Shown here: positions 30,875-40,373 of the stretch, piece by piece | Numbering within the stretch: position 1 is the stretch's first letter | Layout of the letters: every line of letters starts with the position of its first letter | DNA from: Mycobacterium branderi | Lineage (GTDB): Bacteria; Actinomycetota; Actinomycetes; Mycobacteriales; Mycobacteriaceae | Length of the DNA: 64,000 bases | NCBI RefSeq assembly: GCF_010728725.1 | Contig: NZ_AP022606.1 | Coordinates: 1,488,001-1,552,000 of the forward strand | Reading direction: 5' to 3' | Program-made: the position numbers and the translations under genes | The notes under the pieces: model-generated | What the model was told of the DNA's origin: nothing | Seen by the model: only the letters and a program-made list of their open reading frames with translations | Database searches by the model: none

Positions 30875-32056
30875 TTAGGACGCGCTGACGTCTCCGAGCC
30901 CGCTGAGGAATGCCGACCGGACCGGTTCCGTGGGCGTCGCCGCGTTGTCCTCCAGCAACCCACGCTGCGCCAGGAGCGGCCGCACGCCCTCGCCGAACGT
31001 GTACGCCTCCTCCAGATGCGGATAGCCGGACAGGATGAAGTGCTGTAGGCCCAGCGCCGCGTATTCGGCGATGCGGTCGGCGACTTCTTGGTGGGAACCG
31101 ACCAGTGCGGTGCCCGCGCCGCCGCGAACCAACCCCACCCCGGACCACAGGTTGGGATAGATCTCCAGACTGCGGGCGTCGGCGCCTACAGTGAAATCAC
31201 CTCCGCCACCGTGTAATTGGCGCATCCGTTGCTGGCCCTCGGACTCCGAGCGGGCCAGCGACCGCTGTGCGGCCGCCACGGTGTGCGGGTCGAGCCCCGA
31301 CAGCAGCCGGTTTGCCTCCGCCCAAGCCTGTTCGCTCGTGTCGCGGGAGATGACGTGCAGCCGGATTCCGTAGCCGAGGACGCGCCCTTGCGCCGACGCC
31401 AAGCCACGGATCCGGTCCAACTTGTGGCTGACCTGCTCGGGCGGCTCACCCCAGGTCAGGTAGGTGTCGGCGAATCGGGCCGCGACCCGGCCCGCCTCCG
31501 CCGACGAGCCGCCGAAGAAGACGGCCGGCAACGGCTCGGGACGTCGCGCCAGCGACGCCTGCTCGACCCGCAGATGCTCCCCGGTGAAAGTCACGGGGTC
31601 CTCCGAGGTCCACAGCCGGCGAACGATGTCGAGAAACTCCGCACACCGCTCGTATCGGGCCTCCTTTGTCAGGAAGTCGCCGAACGCCCGCTGCTCGATG
31701 CTCTCGCCGCCGGTGACCACGTTGAGCAGCAACCGCCCCTGCGATTGCCACTGAAAGGTGGCGGCCATCTGCGCGGCCAGCGTCGGGCTGATGAGCCCGG
31801 GCCGCAGCGCAACCAGGAATTTCAGCGATTGGGTGGCGTCGAGCAGCATCGCCGTGGACAGCCAGGCGTCTTCGCACCATTGACCGGTCGGCGTGAGGAC
31901 GGCCTCGAAGCCGTTGATCTCGGCGGCCTGCGCGAGCTGGATCAGGTACCGCAAATCGGCGGGCCGGTCGCCGCGCATGGTGCTGCCATGCCCGCCGGCG
32001 ATCAGGTTGCGGGAGTCTCCGTAGGTAGGAAGAAACCAATGCAGATGTATTGACAC
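30875..32056 (-). CDS. FMNH2-dependent alkanesulfonate monooxygenase-like protein (SsuD/LLM)
   Basis: A 393-residue luciferase-like monooxygenase. The N-terminus reads HLHWFLPTYGDSRNLIAGGH. The body has LSTAMLLDATQSLKFLVALR, LLLNVVTGGESIEQRAFG, FFGGSSAEAGRVAARFADTY and LSGYPHLEEAY. These are standard for SsuD-type enzymes that release sulfite from alkanesulfonates using FMNH2 and oxygen. GTG 32056 is the start. No ABC transporter or NADPH-FMN reductase of an ssu operon is adjacent, so the true substrate could be different. It is divergent from the DUF1707 gene. Confidence 0.88.
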   Translation of the reverse strand: MSIHLHWFLPTYGDSRNLIAGGHGSTMRGDRPADLRYLIQLAQAAEINGFEAVLTPTGQWCEDAWLSTAMLLDATQSLKFLVALRPGLISPTLAAQMAATFQWQSQGRLLLNVVTGGESIEQRAFGDFLTKEARYERCAEFLDIVRRLWTSEDPVTFTGEHLRVEQASLARRPEPLPAVFFGGSSAEAGRVAARFADTYLTWGEPPEQVSHKLDRIRGLASAQGRVLGYGIRLHVISRDTSEQAWAEANRLLSGLDPHTVAAAQRSLARSESEGQQRMRQLHGGGGDFTVGADARSLEIYPNLWSGVGLVRGGAGTALVGSHQEVADRIAEYAALGLQHFILSGYPHLEEAYTFGEGVRPLLAQRGLLEDNAATPTEPVRSAFLSGLGDVSAS

Positions 32057-32164
32057 GCTATTCAGTTATGCCCGACGGCCGGCGCCGCGAAAAGGCTTCG
32101 GCCCAGCCTGATTAGAACTGCGGTTCCGCGATCACCGCCAGCATGGGCTTCTACGATCATCGCC

Positions 32165-33001
32165 GTGGCGACGACGGCGACCCGGGCCAAGGACAGCGAC
32201 CGGCAGGACACCTGCCGCATTCTCGACGGGGCCCTCGACGAGGGCCAGCTGTCGATGGAGGAGCACCGCGAACGGGTCAGCGCGGCCACCAGCGCCGTCA
32301 CTCTCGGCGATCTGCACGCGCTGGTCGCCGATCTGCAGACCGCCAGCGCGCCGGTGCAGCTGCCGTCGCTGAAATCGGCCCAGCCGAAGTTCGGCGGCGC
32401 CGGCATCGCGGCGGCCGCCCTCGTGGTGGCGGTGCTGCTCGGTGTCGGCATCGGCTGGGGGCTCTACGGCAACACCAGCTCGCCGCTGAGTTTCACCTCC
32501 GATCCCGGCGCCAAGCCGGACGGCGTCGCGCCGGTGGTGCTGACCCCGCCGCGCCAACTGCAGTCGCTGGGCGGCCTGACCGGCCTGCTGGAGCAGGCTC
32601 GCAAGAAATTCGGCGACACCAAGGGCTATCGGCTGGTCATCTACCCCGACTACGCGGTGATGGATCGCGCCGACCCCAAGGAAGATCGCCGGGTTCTGAG
32701 CTACACCTATCGCGGCGGGTGGGGCGATCCGAACAGCTCGTCCAAGAGCAGCGACGCCGTCCTGGTCGACTTGGGGCAGTTCCACCCGAAGGCGACGGTC
32801 GGCATTCTGCGTGGGGCGCCCGAAACGCTGGGCATCAAGCCCTCCGACGTCAAGACCACGTATCTGATCGTGGAGCCGTCGCGCGACCCGACCGCGCCCG
32901 AGACGGTGTCGCTGTCGGTGTATGTCTCCAGCGACTACGGCAGCGGCTACATCCAGTTCGCCGGCGACGGAACCGTCAACCGGGTGAACTATCCCTCCTG
33001 A
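32165..33001 (+). CDS. DUF1707 domain membrane protein
   Basis: A 278-residue protein related to Rv0048c. The DUF1707 domain is at the N-terminus: AKDSDRQDTCRILDGALDEG and then LSMEEHRERVSAATSAVTLG. One membrane span follows (IAAAALVVAVLLGVGIGW, about residues 80-97). The rest is a predicted exported domain with KFGDTKGYRLVIYPDYAVMD. It starts at GTG 32165. Function is unknown. DUF1707 precedes membrane anchors in many actinobacterial envelope proteins, so an envelope role is an inference. It is followed at 108 bases by the PadR gene in the same direction. Confidence 0.82.
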   Translation: MATTATRAKDSDRQDTCRILDGALDEGQLSMEEHRERVSAATSAVTLGDLHALVADLQTASAPVQLPSLKSAQPKFGGAGIAAAALVVAVLLGVGIGWGLYGNTSSPLSFTSDPGAKPDGVAPVVLTPPRQLQSLGGLTGLLEQARKKFGDTKGYRLVIYPDYAVMDRADPKEDRRVLSYTYRGGWGDPNSSSKSSDAVLVDLGQFHPKATVGILRGAPETLGIKPSDVKTTYLIVEPSRDPTAPETVSLSVYVSSDYGSGYIQFAGDGTVNRVNYPS

Positions 33002-33041
33002 GCGCCTGAACGGCGGGCGAATACCGGGTGTGGTGCTAAAT

Positions 33042-33081
33042 ATATCGGGGCGATACTATGTCGCGAGGCGTCGATATGTCC
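33042..33081 (+). promoter_or_regulatory. Probable PadR promoter/operator
   Basis: Inverted arms ATATCG (33042-33047) and CGATAT (33072-33077) surround a central CGATACTATGTCG. A -10-like TACTAT lies at 33054-33059. CGATA...ATGTC recurs as CGATATGTC at 33072. The AT-rich dyad over the promoter, about 30 bases before the PadR start, suggests autoregulation. Confidence 0.4.
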
Positions 33082-33109
33082 TAACGGTGCGAGCAAAGGA
33101 GGTGACTCG

Positions 33110-33652
33110 TTGCTGGAGCTTGCCATCCTCGGACTCCTGCTCGAGTCGCCCATGCATGGCTACGAACTGCGCAAACGCTTGACCGGCCTGCTCGGAGCGT
33201 TCAGGGCGTTTTCGTACGGCTCGCTGTACCCGGCGTTGCGCCGGATGCAGGCCGACGGGCTGATCGCCGAGGACGCCGCCCCGGCCGGGACCCCGGTGCG
33301 CCGGGCCCGGCGGGTGTACCAGTTGACCGAGGCCGGCCGCCAGCGCTTTTCCGAGCTGGTCGCCGACACCGGCCCGCAGAACTACACCGATGACGGCTTC
33401 GGAGTGCACCTGGCGTTCTTCAACCGCACTCCGGCCGAGGCGCGCATGCGCATCCTGGAAGGCCGCCGCCGCCAGGTCGAAGAGCGCCGCGAGGGCCTGC
33501 GTGAAGCAGTGGCGCGGGCCAGCAACTCGCTCGATCGCTACACCCGCCAGCTGCATCAACTGGGGCTGGAATCGAGCGAACGTGAAGTCAAGTGGCTGAA
33601 CGAGCTGATCACAGCCGAACGCGTGGCGCAACGCCGCGCCGAGCAGTCCTAA
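33110..33652 (+). CDS. PadR family transcriptional regulator
   Basis: A 180-residue regulator. The N-terminal winged helix has [39 protein letters not shown] and [17 protein letters not shown], diagnostic of PadR. The C-terminal half is helical (Vir-type dimerisation). It starts at TTG 33110 with the strong site AGGAGGTGA 5-6 bases upstream, decisive for the start. Its gene is immediately upstream of ino1, as in M. tuberculosis (Rv0047c-Rv0046c), so it could control inositol synthesis; effector unknown. Confidence 0.92.
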   Translation: MLELAILGLLLESPMHGYELRKRLTGLLGAFRAFSYGSLYPALRRMQADGLIAEDAAPAGTPVRRARRVYQLTEAGRQRFSELVADTGPQNYTDDGFGVHLAFFNRTPAEARMRILEGRRRQVEERREGLREAVARASNSLDRYTRQLHQLGLESSEREVKWLNELITAERVAQRRAEQS

Positions 33653-33701
33653 CCCAATCCAAGCAACGCACGACACAGGTAGAAGTAAGGAGAACGCCCC
33701 T

Positions 33702-34799
33702 ATGACTGAGCAAACCGCGGCAGAGGCGCAGCCGGAAATCCGGGTCGCCATCGTCGGCGTCGGCAACTGCGCGTCCTCGCTGGTTCAGGGCGTCGAGTAC
33801 TACCACAACGCCGACGAGACGGCGACGGTGCCGGGCTTGATGCACGTGCGGTTCGGGCCGTACCACGTCCGCGACGTCAAGTTCGTCGCGGCGTTCGACG
33901 TGGACGCCAAGAAGGTGGGCTTCGACCTGTCCGAGGCCATCTTCGCGTCCGAGAACAACACCATCAAGATCGCCGACGTGCCGCCCACCAACGTGGTGGT
34001 GCAGCGCGGCCCGACGCTGGACGGCATCGGCAAGTACTACGCCGACACCATCGAGGTCTCCGACGTCGAGGCCGTCGACGTGGTCAAGGTCCTGCGCGAC
34101 GCCGAGGCCGACGTGCTGGTCTCCTACCTGCCGGTGGGTTCGGAAGAGGCCGACAAGTTCTACGCGCAGTGCGCGCTCGACGCCGGGGTGGCGTTCGTCA
34201 ACGCGCTGCCGGTGTTCATCGCCTCGGACCCGGTGTGGGCGGCCAAGTTCACCGCCGCCGGGGTGCCGATCGTCGGCGACGACATCAAGAGCCAGGTCGG
34301 CGCGACGATCACCCACCGGGTGATGGCCAAGCTGTTCGAGGACCGCGGTGTGCAACTGGACCGCACCATGCAGCTCAACGTCGGCGGCAACATGGACTTC
34401 CTCAACATGCTCGAGCGTTCGCGGCTGGAGTCGAAGAAGATCTCCAAGACCCAGGCCGTCACATCCAACGTGCAGCGCGAGTTCAACACCAAAGACGTTC
34501 ACATCGGACCGTCCGATCACGTCGCCTGGCTCGACGACCGCAAGTGGGCCTACGTGCGGCTGGAAGGTCGCGCTTTCGGCGATGCGCCGCTGAACCTGGA
34601 GTACAAGCTCGAGGTGTGGGACTCGCCGAACTCGGCAGGCGTCATCATCGACGCGATCCGGGCGGCCAAGATCGCCAAGGACCGCGGCATCGGCGGCCCC
34701 GTGATCCCGGCGTCCGCGTACCTGATGAAGAGCCCGCCGCAGCAGCTGCCCGACGACGTGGCGCGCGCCCAGCTCGAGCAGTTCATCATCGGCTCGTGA
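33702..34799 (+). CDS. ino1: L-myo-inositol-1-phosphate synthase
   Basis: A 365-residue NAD-dependent isomerase converting glucose 6-phosphate to inositol 1-phosphate. This is the first step toward mycothiol and phosphatidylinositol lipids (PIM, LM, LAM). It has the Rossmann motif [16 protein letters not shown], the catalytic region [17 protein letters not shown], and [18 protein letters not shown]. Short form typical of actinobacteria. AAGGAG lies upstream of the ATG. It follows the PadR gene by 49 bases, and a hairpin separates it from the hydrolase that follows. Confidence 0.97.
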   Translation: MTEQTAAEAQPEIRVAIVGVGNCASSLVQGVEYYHNADETATVPGLMHVRFGPYHVRDVKFVAAFDVDAKKVGFDLSEAIFASENNTIKIADVPPTNVVVQRGPTLDGIGKYYADTIEVSDVEAVDVVKVLRDAEADVLVSYLPVGSEEADKFYAQCALDAGVAFVNALPVFIASDPVWAAKFTAAGVPIVGDDIKSQVGATITHRVMAKLFEDRGVQLDRTMQLNVGGNMDFLNMLERSRLESKKISKTQAVTSNVQREFNTKDVHIGPSDHVAWLDDRKWAYVRLEGRAFGDAPLNLEYKLEVWDSPNSAGVIIDAIRAAKIAKDRGIGGPVIPASAYLMKSPPQQLPDDVARAQLEQFIIGS

Positions 34800-34800
34800 G

Positions 34801-34843
34801 TTCGGCGCGATAGTCGTCGCTGAGCGCACATAAGCGCGCCGAA
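34801..34843 (+). terminator. Hairpin after ino1
   Basis: TTCGGCGCG (34801-34809) and CGCGCCGAA (34835-34843) are perfect 9-bp arms around a 25-base loop, starting at the base after the ino1 stop codon. There is no T-run, and the next gene begins only 6 bases later. It may attenuate rather than end transcription. Confidence 0.35.
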
Positions 34844-34848
34844 TTCGC

Positions 34849-35712
34849 ATGAACGAGTTCGACTTCCTGCACGAGAACGCCGAACAGGCCGGCGTGGATA
34901 CGGTGCCGGCCGTCGCGCGCGTCGAACATGGTCCCATCAGCGCGCTCACGTGGGGCGACGACGCACCCCGCGTCGTCTTCCTGCACGGCGGCGGGCAGAA
35001 CGCGCACACCTGGGACACCGTGATCGTCGGGCTGGGCGAGCCGGCCGTCGCGGTCGACCTGCCGGGCCACGGGCATTCCGCGTGGCGCGACGACGGTGAC
35101 TACTCGCCGCAGCGCAACGCTGCCGCGCTGGCCCCGGTGTTGAGCGACCTTGCGCCGCAAGCCGATCTGGTTGTCGGGATGTCGCTGGGCGGGCTCACCG
35201 CGATCCGGCTGGCAGCGATCGCACCCGAGCTCGTCAGCGAGCTCGTCCTGATCGACGTCACTCCGTCGGCACTGCAGCGGCACGCCGAAATGACCAAGGA
35301 ACAGCTCGGCACTGTAGCGCTCATGCACGGCGAGCGGGAATTCCCGAGCTTCCAGGCCATGGTGGACCTGACTGTCGCCGCGGCACCGCACCGCGAGGTC
35401 AAGGCCTTGCGGCGCGGCGTATTCCACAACTCGCGCCAGCTCGACAACGGCAACTGGACGTGGCGGTACGACGCCATCCGCAGCTTCCCCGACTTCGCCT
35501 CGCTGTGGGACGACGTCGACGTCGTGTCCGCGCCCGTCACGCTGATCCGCGGCGGCGCGTCCGGCTTCGTCAACGATCAAGATGTTGCCGAATTAAGCCG
35601 TCGTGCAAAGCATTTCCGTGGCGCACACATCGTGGAAGGATCCGGGCATTCGGTGCAAAGTGATCAGCCGCGCGCGCTGACCGGCATTCTGCGGGCCGTT
35701 CTCGACGGCTAA
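34849..35712 (+). CDS. Alpha/beta hydrolase (Rv0045c-like esterase)
   Basis: A 287-residue alpha/beta hydrolase. It has the oxyanion segment VVFLHGGGQNAHTWD, the nucleophile Ser in VVGMSLGGLTA, a probable acid near VTLIRGGASGFVND, and the catalytic His in VEGSGHSVQSDQ. The M. tuberculosis counterpart is an esterase on short acyl esters, as I recall. It starts at ATG 34849, with only a weak ribosome-binding site near the hairpin after ino1. Cytoplasmic, with no signal peptide. Natural substrate unknown. Confidence 0.9.
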   Translation: MNEFDFLHENAEQAGVDTVPAVARVEHGPISALTWGDDAPRVVFLHGGGQNAHTWDTVIVGLGEPAVAVDLPGHGHSAWRDDGDYSPQRNAAALAPVLSDLAPQADLVVGMSLGGLTAIRLAAIAPELVSELVLIDVTPSALQRHAEMTKEQLGTVALMHGEREFPSFQAMVDLTVAAAPHREVKALRRGVFHNSRQLDNGNWTWRYDAIRSFPDFASLWDDVDVVSAPVTLIRGGASGFVNDQDVAELSRRAKHFRGAHIVEGSGHSVQSDQPRALTGILRAVLDG

Positions 35713-35722
35713 CGTGGGTGCC

Positions 35723-36523
35723 ATGACTCGTCCCGTCCGCATCGGTGTTCAGCTTCAGCCGCAGCATGCCGCCCAGTACGCCCAGATCCGCGACGCCGTT
35801 CGCCGCTGCGAGGACATCGGCGTCGACATCGCCTTCAACTGGGATCACTTCTTTCCGCTCTACGGCGATCGCGACGGCCCGCACTTCGAATGCTGGACGA
35901 TGCTGGGCGCCTGGGCCGAGCAGACGTCGCGCATCGAAATCGGCGCGCTGGTCAGCTGTAACTCCTACCGCAACCCGGAGTTGCTCGCCGACATGGCCCG
36001 CACTGTCGATCATATTTCGGACGGTCGGCTGATCCTGGGCATCGGGTCGGGTTGGAAACGCAGGGATTACGACGAGTACGGCTACGAGTTCGGCACCGCG
36101 GGCAGCCGTCTCGACGACTTGGCCGCGGCGCTGCCCCGGATCAAATCGCGGCTGGCCAAGCTCAATCCGCCGCCCACCCGCCAGATTCCGCTGCTGATCG
36201 GCGGCGAGGGAGAGAAGAAGACCCTGCGCCTGGTCGCCGAGCATGCCGACATGTGGCACAGCTTCGCCAGCGCCGATACCTATCCGGCGAAGGCCGACGT
36301 GCTGGCCCGGCACTGCGCCGCGGTCAGCCGCGACCCGGACGCCATCGAGCGGTCGGCCGCGGTGGGGGGTGAGACCGGCCGCGGTCGGGGCGCCGACGCG
36401 TTGATCGCCGAGGCCGAGGCGTTGACGGGCCTGGGCGTGACCCTGTTGACCGTCGGCTCGACCGGCCCGGACTATGACCTGAGTGCCGCCGAAACGCTGT
36501 GCCGGTGGCGCGATAAACGTTGA
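35723..36523 (+). CDS. LLM class F420-dependent oxidoreductase
   Basis: A 266-residue LLM protein, like Rv0044c. It has [20 protein letters not shown] at the start, [57 protein letters not shown] and [20 protein letters not shown]. These are standard for F420 enzymes of the family. The start is ATG 35723; a GTG three codons upstream is possible. It follows the hydrolase gene by 10 bases and is likely co-transcribed. Substrate unknown. Confidence 0.9.
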   Translation: MTRPVRIGVQLQPQHAAQYAQIRDAVRRCEDIGVDIAFNWDHFFPLYGDRDGPHFECWTMLGAWAEQTSRIEIGALVSCNSYRNPELLADMARTVDHISDGRLILGIGSGWKRRDYDEYGYEFGTAGSRLDDLAAALPRIKSRLAKLNPPPTRQIPLLIGGEGEKKTLRLVAEHADMWHSFASADTYPAKADVLARHCAAVSRDPDAIERSAAVGGETGRGRGADALIAEAEALTGLGVTLLTVGSTGPDYDLSAAETLCRWRDKR

Positions 36524-36566
36524 ACCTCGACGTAAACCGGCGCGGGGTGCGAAACTCGAAAGGGAC

Positions 36567-37244
36567 ATGCCGAAGAAATACGGCGCGAAAGAGAAGGACC
36601 AGGTTGTTGGATACATCCTCAACCTGGTCCTGACCGGCAAGCTGCGCACCGGTGACCGGGTCGACCGCAACGAGATCGCCGAAGTGCTCGGGATGAGCCG
36701 CGTCCCCATTCAGGAGGCGCTCGTCCAACTCGAACACGACGGCGTGCTGTCCACCCGGTATCACCGCGGCGCGTTCGTCGAGAGATTCGACTCCGACACC
36801 ATTCTCGAGCATCACGAATTGCACGGCGTGCTCAACGGAATCGCGTCGGCGCGTGCCGCCGCCAACCCCACGCCGCGGATCCTGGATCAGCTCGACGCCC
36901 TGATGCGCACGCTGCGCACCACGAAGGAGCCGCGCGCCTTCCAGCAGGCCGCCCGCGACTATCGCCGCGCCGTCGCCGACGAGTACGCCGGGCCGCGACT
37001 GCACGCGGCGATCCGCGCGTCGACCGCCCTGATTCCGCGCGCGTTCCTGCTGAGCTACCCCAACGTCATCGCCGAGATGCTGCCGTTCTACGAGGAGGAG
37101 ACCGCCGCGATCCACCGCCGCGACACCGCCGCGGCCCGGGCCGCATGCGCCGGCTGCGCCGCGCTGATGGCCAGGATCATGGTGGCCGAACTCGTTCGAC
37201 GCCGAGTGCTCGACCCGCCCGAACGGCCCGCCGTCGCGTTCTGA
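36567..37244 (+). CDS. GntR family regulator (FadR-type)
   Basis: A 225-residue GntR protein. The winged helix includes [39 protein letters not shown] and [18 protein letters not shown]. The C-terminal FCD-type helical domain has [16 protein letters not shown] and [19 protein letters not shown] precedes ATG 36567, fixing the start. Here it stands 21 bases upstream of the ABC transporter fusion gene, so it may sense the amino acid carried by that transporter. The homologue in H37Rv (Rv0043c) lacks this neighbour as I recall. Confidence 0.9.
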   Translation: MPKKYGAKEKDQVVGYILNLVLTGKLRTGDRVDRNEIAEVLGMSRVPIQEALVQLEHDGVLSTRYHRGAFVERFDSDTILEHHELHGVLNGIASARAAANPTPRILDQLDALMRTLRTTKEPRAFQQAARDYRRAVADEYAGPRLHAAIRASTALIPRAFLLSYPNVIAEMLPFYEEETAAIHRRDTAAARAACAGCAALMARIMVAELVRRRVLDPPERPAVAF

Positions 37245-37265
37245 ACCGGCCGGTACGTTGCGACT

Positions 37266-39050
37266 ATGAACGTCCTCGCCGGAAAGCTCCTCGCGACGAT
37301 CGCGGTGACCCTGATGGTGTCCGGCCTCGCGGCGGCACCACCCGCGGCGGCCGACATCAACCAGTGCGCGCCGTCCGGGGTGGAGAACGCGACGGCGTTG
37401 CCACCGAAGCTGGCCACCGCCAAACGCCCCCGCGAGGACAAGTACACGACCGCCGGCGTCGAGCCGCTCGATTCCGTCGACGTCCCGGCGCTGGGTCTGA
37501 TCACGCCGGGCACCCTGACCGTCGGCACCGTCTCGGAGGCGCCGCCGAATGCCTGCATCAACCCCGCCGGGCACTACACCGGTTTCGACAACGAGCTGCT
37601 GCGGGCCATGGCCGCCAAGTTGGGTTTGCGGGTCCGCTTCGTCGGCACCGACTTCGCCGGCCTCCTGGCGCAGGTGTCGTCGCGGCGCTTCGACGTCGGC
37701 TCGGCGTCGATCATGGCCACCGACGCGCGGCGCCGCACGGTGGGCTTCACGAACGGCTATGACTTCGGTTACGCCTCGCTGGTGGTGCAGCCCGGCTCGC
37801 CGATCACCGGGTTCGACGACCTGGCCGCCGGACAGCGCATCGGCGTCGTCCAAGGCACGGTGCAGGACGCCTACGTCGTCGAGACCCTGCACCTGCAACC
37901 GGTGAAATTCCCCGACATCATCACCGCGTACACCAGCCTGAAGACCCACCAGATTGACGCGTGGGTGGCCGGCGGGCTGGAGGCGATGAACGCGGTGCGG
38001 CCGGGCGACCCGGCCGCGATCGTCGCCAACACGTTCAGCGAGGGCGACTTCGTGGCCTACGCCGTCGCGAAAGACAACCGGCCGCTGATCGATGCGCTCA
38101 ACTCCGCGCTGGACGCCGTCATCGCCGACGCGACCTGGTCGGGGCTGTACTCCGACTGGGTGCCGCGGCCGCTGCCTCCGGACTGGAAACCGGGTTCCAA
38201 GGCAGCGCTGACGCCGCACCTGCCGGACTTCGCGAAGATCGCCGAAAAGCATCACCGACCGCAAACCGGGCCGCCTGCACCGACATCGACGCTGGCCCAG
38301 CTGCGGGATTCGTTCCTGGACTGGGACCTCTACAAGCAGGCCATCCCGGTGCTGCTCACGACGGGGCTGCCGAACACCCTGATCTTGACCGTCAGCGCCA
38401 GTGTCATCGGGTTGGTGGTCGGGATTGTGCTGGCCGTCGCCGGAATCTCCCACACGCGGTGGCTGCGCTGGCCGGCGCGGGTGTACACCGACATCTTTCG
38501 CGGCCTGCCCGAAGTGGTGATCATCCTGCTGATCGGCCTCGGAGTGGGACCGATCGTGGGCGGGTTGACCCACAACAACCCCTATCCGCTCGGTATCGCC
38601 GCGCTGGGGCTGACCGCCGCGGCGTATGTCGGCGAGATCTTCCGCGCGGGCATCCAAAGCGTCGACGCCGGCCAGCTCGAAGCGTCCCGGGCGCTGGGCC
38701 TCTCCTACCCCGCCTCGATGCGGCTGGTGGTTGTTCCCCAGGGCATCCGCCGGGTGTTGCCCGCGCTGGTCAACCAGTTCATCGCACTGCTGAAGGGATC
38801 GGCCCTGGTCTACTTCCTCGGGCTGATCGCCGGTCAGCGGGAGCTGTTCCAGGTCGGCCGTGACTTCAACGCCCAGACCGGCAGCTTGTCCCCGCTGGTG
38901 GCCGCGGGTGTCTTCTACCTGATACTGACCATCCCGCTGACCCATCTGGTGAACTACGTCGACAAGCGGCTTCGCCAAGGCCGCGCCGCGGTGGAGCCGC
39001 CCGACCAAGTCGACGCCCTCGCCTCGGCAACCGGACAGGAGATGCTATGA
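37266..39050 (+). CDS. Amino-acid ABC transporter: binding protein fused to permease
   Basis: A 594-residue fusion. A signal peptide (MNVLAGKLLATIAVTLMVSG, then AAAPPAAAD) leads into a GlnH-type binding domain with GTLTVGTVSEAPP, GFDNELLRAMAAKLGL and GVVQGTVQDAYVVETL. Near residue 350 a HisM/GlnP-type permease begins. It has about five spans, TDIFRGLPEVVIILLIGLG, and the ATPase-docking EAA loop EASRALGLSYPASMRL. This architecture imports polar amino acids, glutamine-type by family; specificity is not readable. It overlaps the ATPase gene by 4 bases (ATGA). Confidence 0.93.
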   Translation: MNVLAGKLLATIAVTLMVSGLAAAPPAAADINQCAPSGVENATALPPKLATAKRPREDKYTTAGVEPLDSVDVPALGLITPGTLTVGTVSEAPPNACINPAGHYTGFDNELLRAMAAKLGLRVRFVGTDFAGLLAQVSSRRFDVGSASIMATDARRRTVGFTNGYDFGYASLVVQPGSPITGFDDLAAGQRIGVVQGTVQDAYVVETLHLQPVKFPDIITAYTSLKTHQIDAWVAGGLEAMNAVRPGDPAAIVANTFSEGDFVAYAVAKDNRPLIDALNSALDAVIADATWSGLYSDWVPRPLPPDWKPGSKAALTPHLPDFAKIAEKHHRPQTGPPAPTSTLAQLRDSFLDWDLYKQAIPVLLTTGLPNTLILTVSASVIGLVVGIVLAVAGISHTRWLRWPARVYTDIFRGLPEVVIILLIGLGVGPIVGGLTHNNPYPLGIAALGLTAAAYVGEIFRAGIQSVDAGQLEASRALGLSYPASMRLVVVPQGIRRVLPALVNQFIALLKGSALVYFLGLIAGQRELFQVGRDFNAQTGSLSPLVAAGVFYLILTIPLTHLVNYVDKRLRQGRAAVEPPDQVDALASATGQEML

Positions 39051-39784
39051 CCGCTCCAGCGCCGGTATCGTTGGCGGCCAAGGACATTCACCTCTCCTTC
39101 GGGCACAACGTAGTACTGCGTGGCGTCGACCTCGACGTGCCCGCCGGCAGCACGGCGGCGATCATCGGCCCGTCGGGCTCTGGCAAGTCGACGTTGCTGC
39201 GCACCCTCAATCGGCTGCACGAGCCCGACCGCGGCGACGTCCTGCTCGACGGCCGCTCCGTGCTCGGCGACGACCCCAACCGGGTGCGCCAGCGCATCGG
39301 GATGGTGTTCCAGCACTTTAACCTCTTCCCACACCGCAGCGTGTTGGACAACGTGATGCTGGCGCCGCGCAAGCTCAAGCGATTGCCGGCCGACGCGGCA
39401 CGCGAACTGGCGCTGGCGCAGCTGGACCGGGTCGGCATGAAACACAAGGCCGATGCCCGCCCGGGCGCGCTGTCGGGCGGTCAACAGCAACGTGTCGCGA
39501 TCGCCCGCGCGCTGGCGATGGGCCCGCAGGTGATGCTCTTCGACGAGGCCACGTCGGCGCTGGACCCGGAGCTGGTGAAGGGCATCCTGGCGCTGATCGC
39601 CGAGCTGGGCGACGAGGGTATGACGATGGTTGTCGTCACCCACGAAATGGGTTTTGCCAGGTCGACAGCCGACGCCGTCGTGTTCATGGACCACGGCGCG
39701 GTGGTGGAAACCGGACCGCCCGAGCAGATCTTCGAGGCCGCCGAAACCGAGCGGCTGCAGCGGTTCTTATCACAAGTACTTTGA
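39047..39784 (+). CDS. Amino-acid ABC transporter ATP-binding protein
   Basis: A 245-residue GlnQ-type ATPase. Walker A is IIGPSGSGKSTLLR, the Q-loop is GMVFQHFNLFPH, the signature is LSGGQQQRVAIARAL, Walker B is VMLFDEATSALD, and the switch His is in VVVTHEMGFA. All catalytic residues are present. Its ATG overlaps the stop of the fused binding protein/permease gene. The two genes form a complete importer, with two copies of each protein per complex by family precedent. Confidence 0.95.
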   Translation: MTAPAPVSLAAKDIHLSFGHNVVLRGVDLDVPAGSTAAIIGPSGSGKSTLLRTLNRLHEPDRGDVLLDGRSVLGDDPNRVRQRIGMVFQHFNLFPHRSVLDNVMLAPRKLKRLPADAARELALAQLDRVGMKHKADARPGALSGGQQQRVAIARALAMGPQVMLFDEATSALDPELVKGILALIAELGDEGMTMVVVTHEMGFARSTADAVVFMDHGAVVETGPPEQIFEAAETERLQRFLSQVL

Positions 39785-39839
39785 CAGCAAAAGCGATTTT
39801 GGCGACTGGTTCGGAGCAATCCGGTTAGACTGGCGAATT

Positions 39840-40343
39840 ATGGCGGAACGCGAAGCCACCGTGCCGGAAGTGACACAGCTGGCTGAGGGTCTACACCGCA
39901 CGCTGTCCAAGCTTTTCTCCATTCTGCGCCGCGGCGACCCCAGTGCCGGCGCCGCAACCGCGGGCGAGCTGACCCTGGCCCAGCTGTCGATCCTGGTGAC
40001 GCTGCTCGACCGGGGTCCGATCCGGATGACGGACCTGGCCGCACACGAGCGGGTGCGCACCCCCACCACCACCGTGGCCATTCGCCGGCTGGAGAAGATC
40101 GGTCTGGTGAAGCGGTCGCGCGACCCGTCCGATCTGCGGGCGGTGTTGGTTGACATCACGCCGCGTGGTCTGGCGGTTCACCGCGAGTCGCTGGCGAACC
40201 GGATTGCCGCGCTGGCCGGGATGCTCAGCAAACTCAGCGAATCCGAACTGGAAACCCTGACCAAGGCGCTTGCGCCGCTGGAACGCTTGGCGACTCTCGA
40301 GCCGGCCACCCCTGCCTGCCCCGGCGAGGCCGAGCAGGCGTGA
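39840..40343 (+). CDS. MarR family transcriptional regulator
   Basis: A 167-residue MarR protein like Rv0042c. The winged helix contains LTLAQLSILVTLLDRGPIRM, VRTPTTTVAIRRLEKIGLVK and RSRDPSDLRAVLVDITPRG. The start ATG 39840 is preceded by a TAGACT-like element 13 bases upstream (TTAGACTGGCGAATTATG), so a short or leaderless mRNA is possible. The longer frame from 39630 overlaps the ATPase gene. It may share a transcript with the SDR that follows 30 bases later. Confidence 0.9.
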   Translation: MAEREATVPEVTQLAEGLHRTLSKLFSILRRGDPSAGAATAGELTLAQLSILVTLLDRGPIRMTDLAAHERVRTPTTTVAIRRLEKIGLVKRSRDPSDLRAVLVDITPRGLAVHRESLANRIAALAGMLSKLSESELETLTKALAPLERLATLEPATPACPGEAEQA

Positions 40344-40373
40344 AAGCCCTAGCGCCACAACTGTATTGACCGC

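Noticed and set aside
37088..37561. Long minus-strand frame inside the ABC transporter gene
   Set aside because: It is the high-GC antisense shadow of a well-supported gene. Such shadows occur opposite nearly every gene in the window.
36324..39008. 894-residue minus-strand frame opposite GntR and the transporter
   Set aside because: Composition is Arg/His/Gly/Gln-rich with no domain, while the plus strand carries complete Walker, EAA and helix-turn-helix motifs with ribosome-binding sites.
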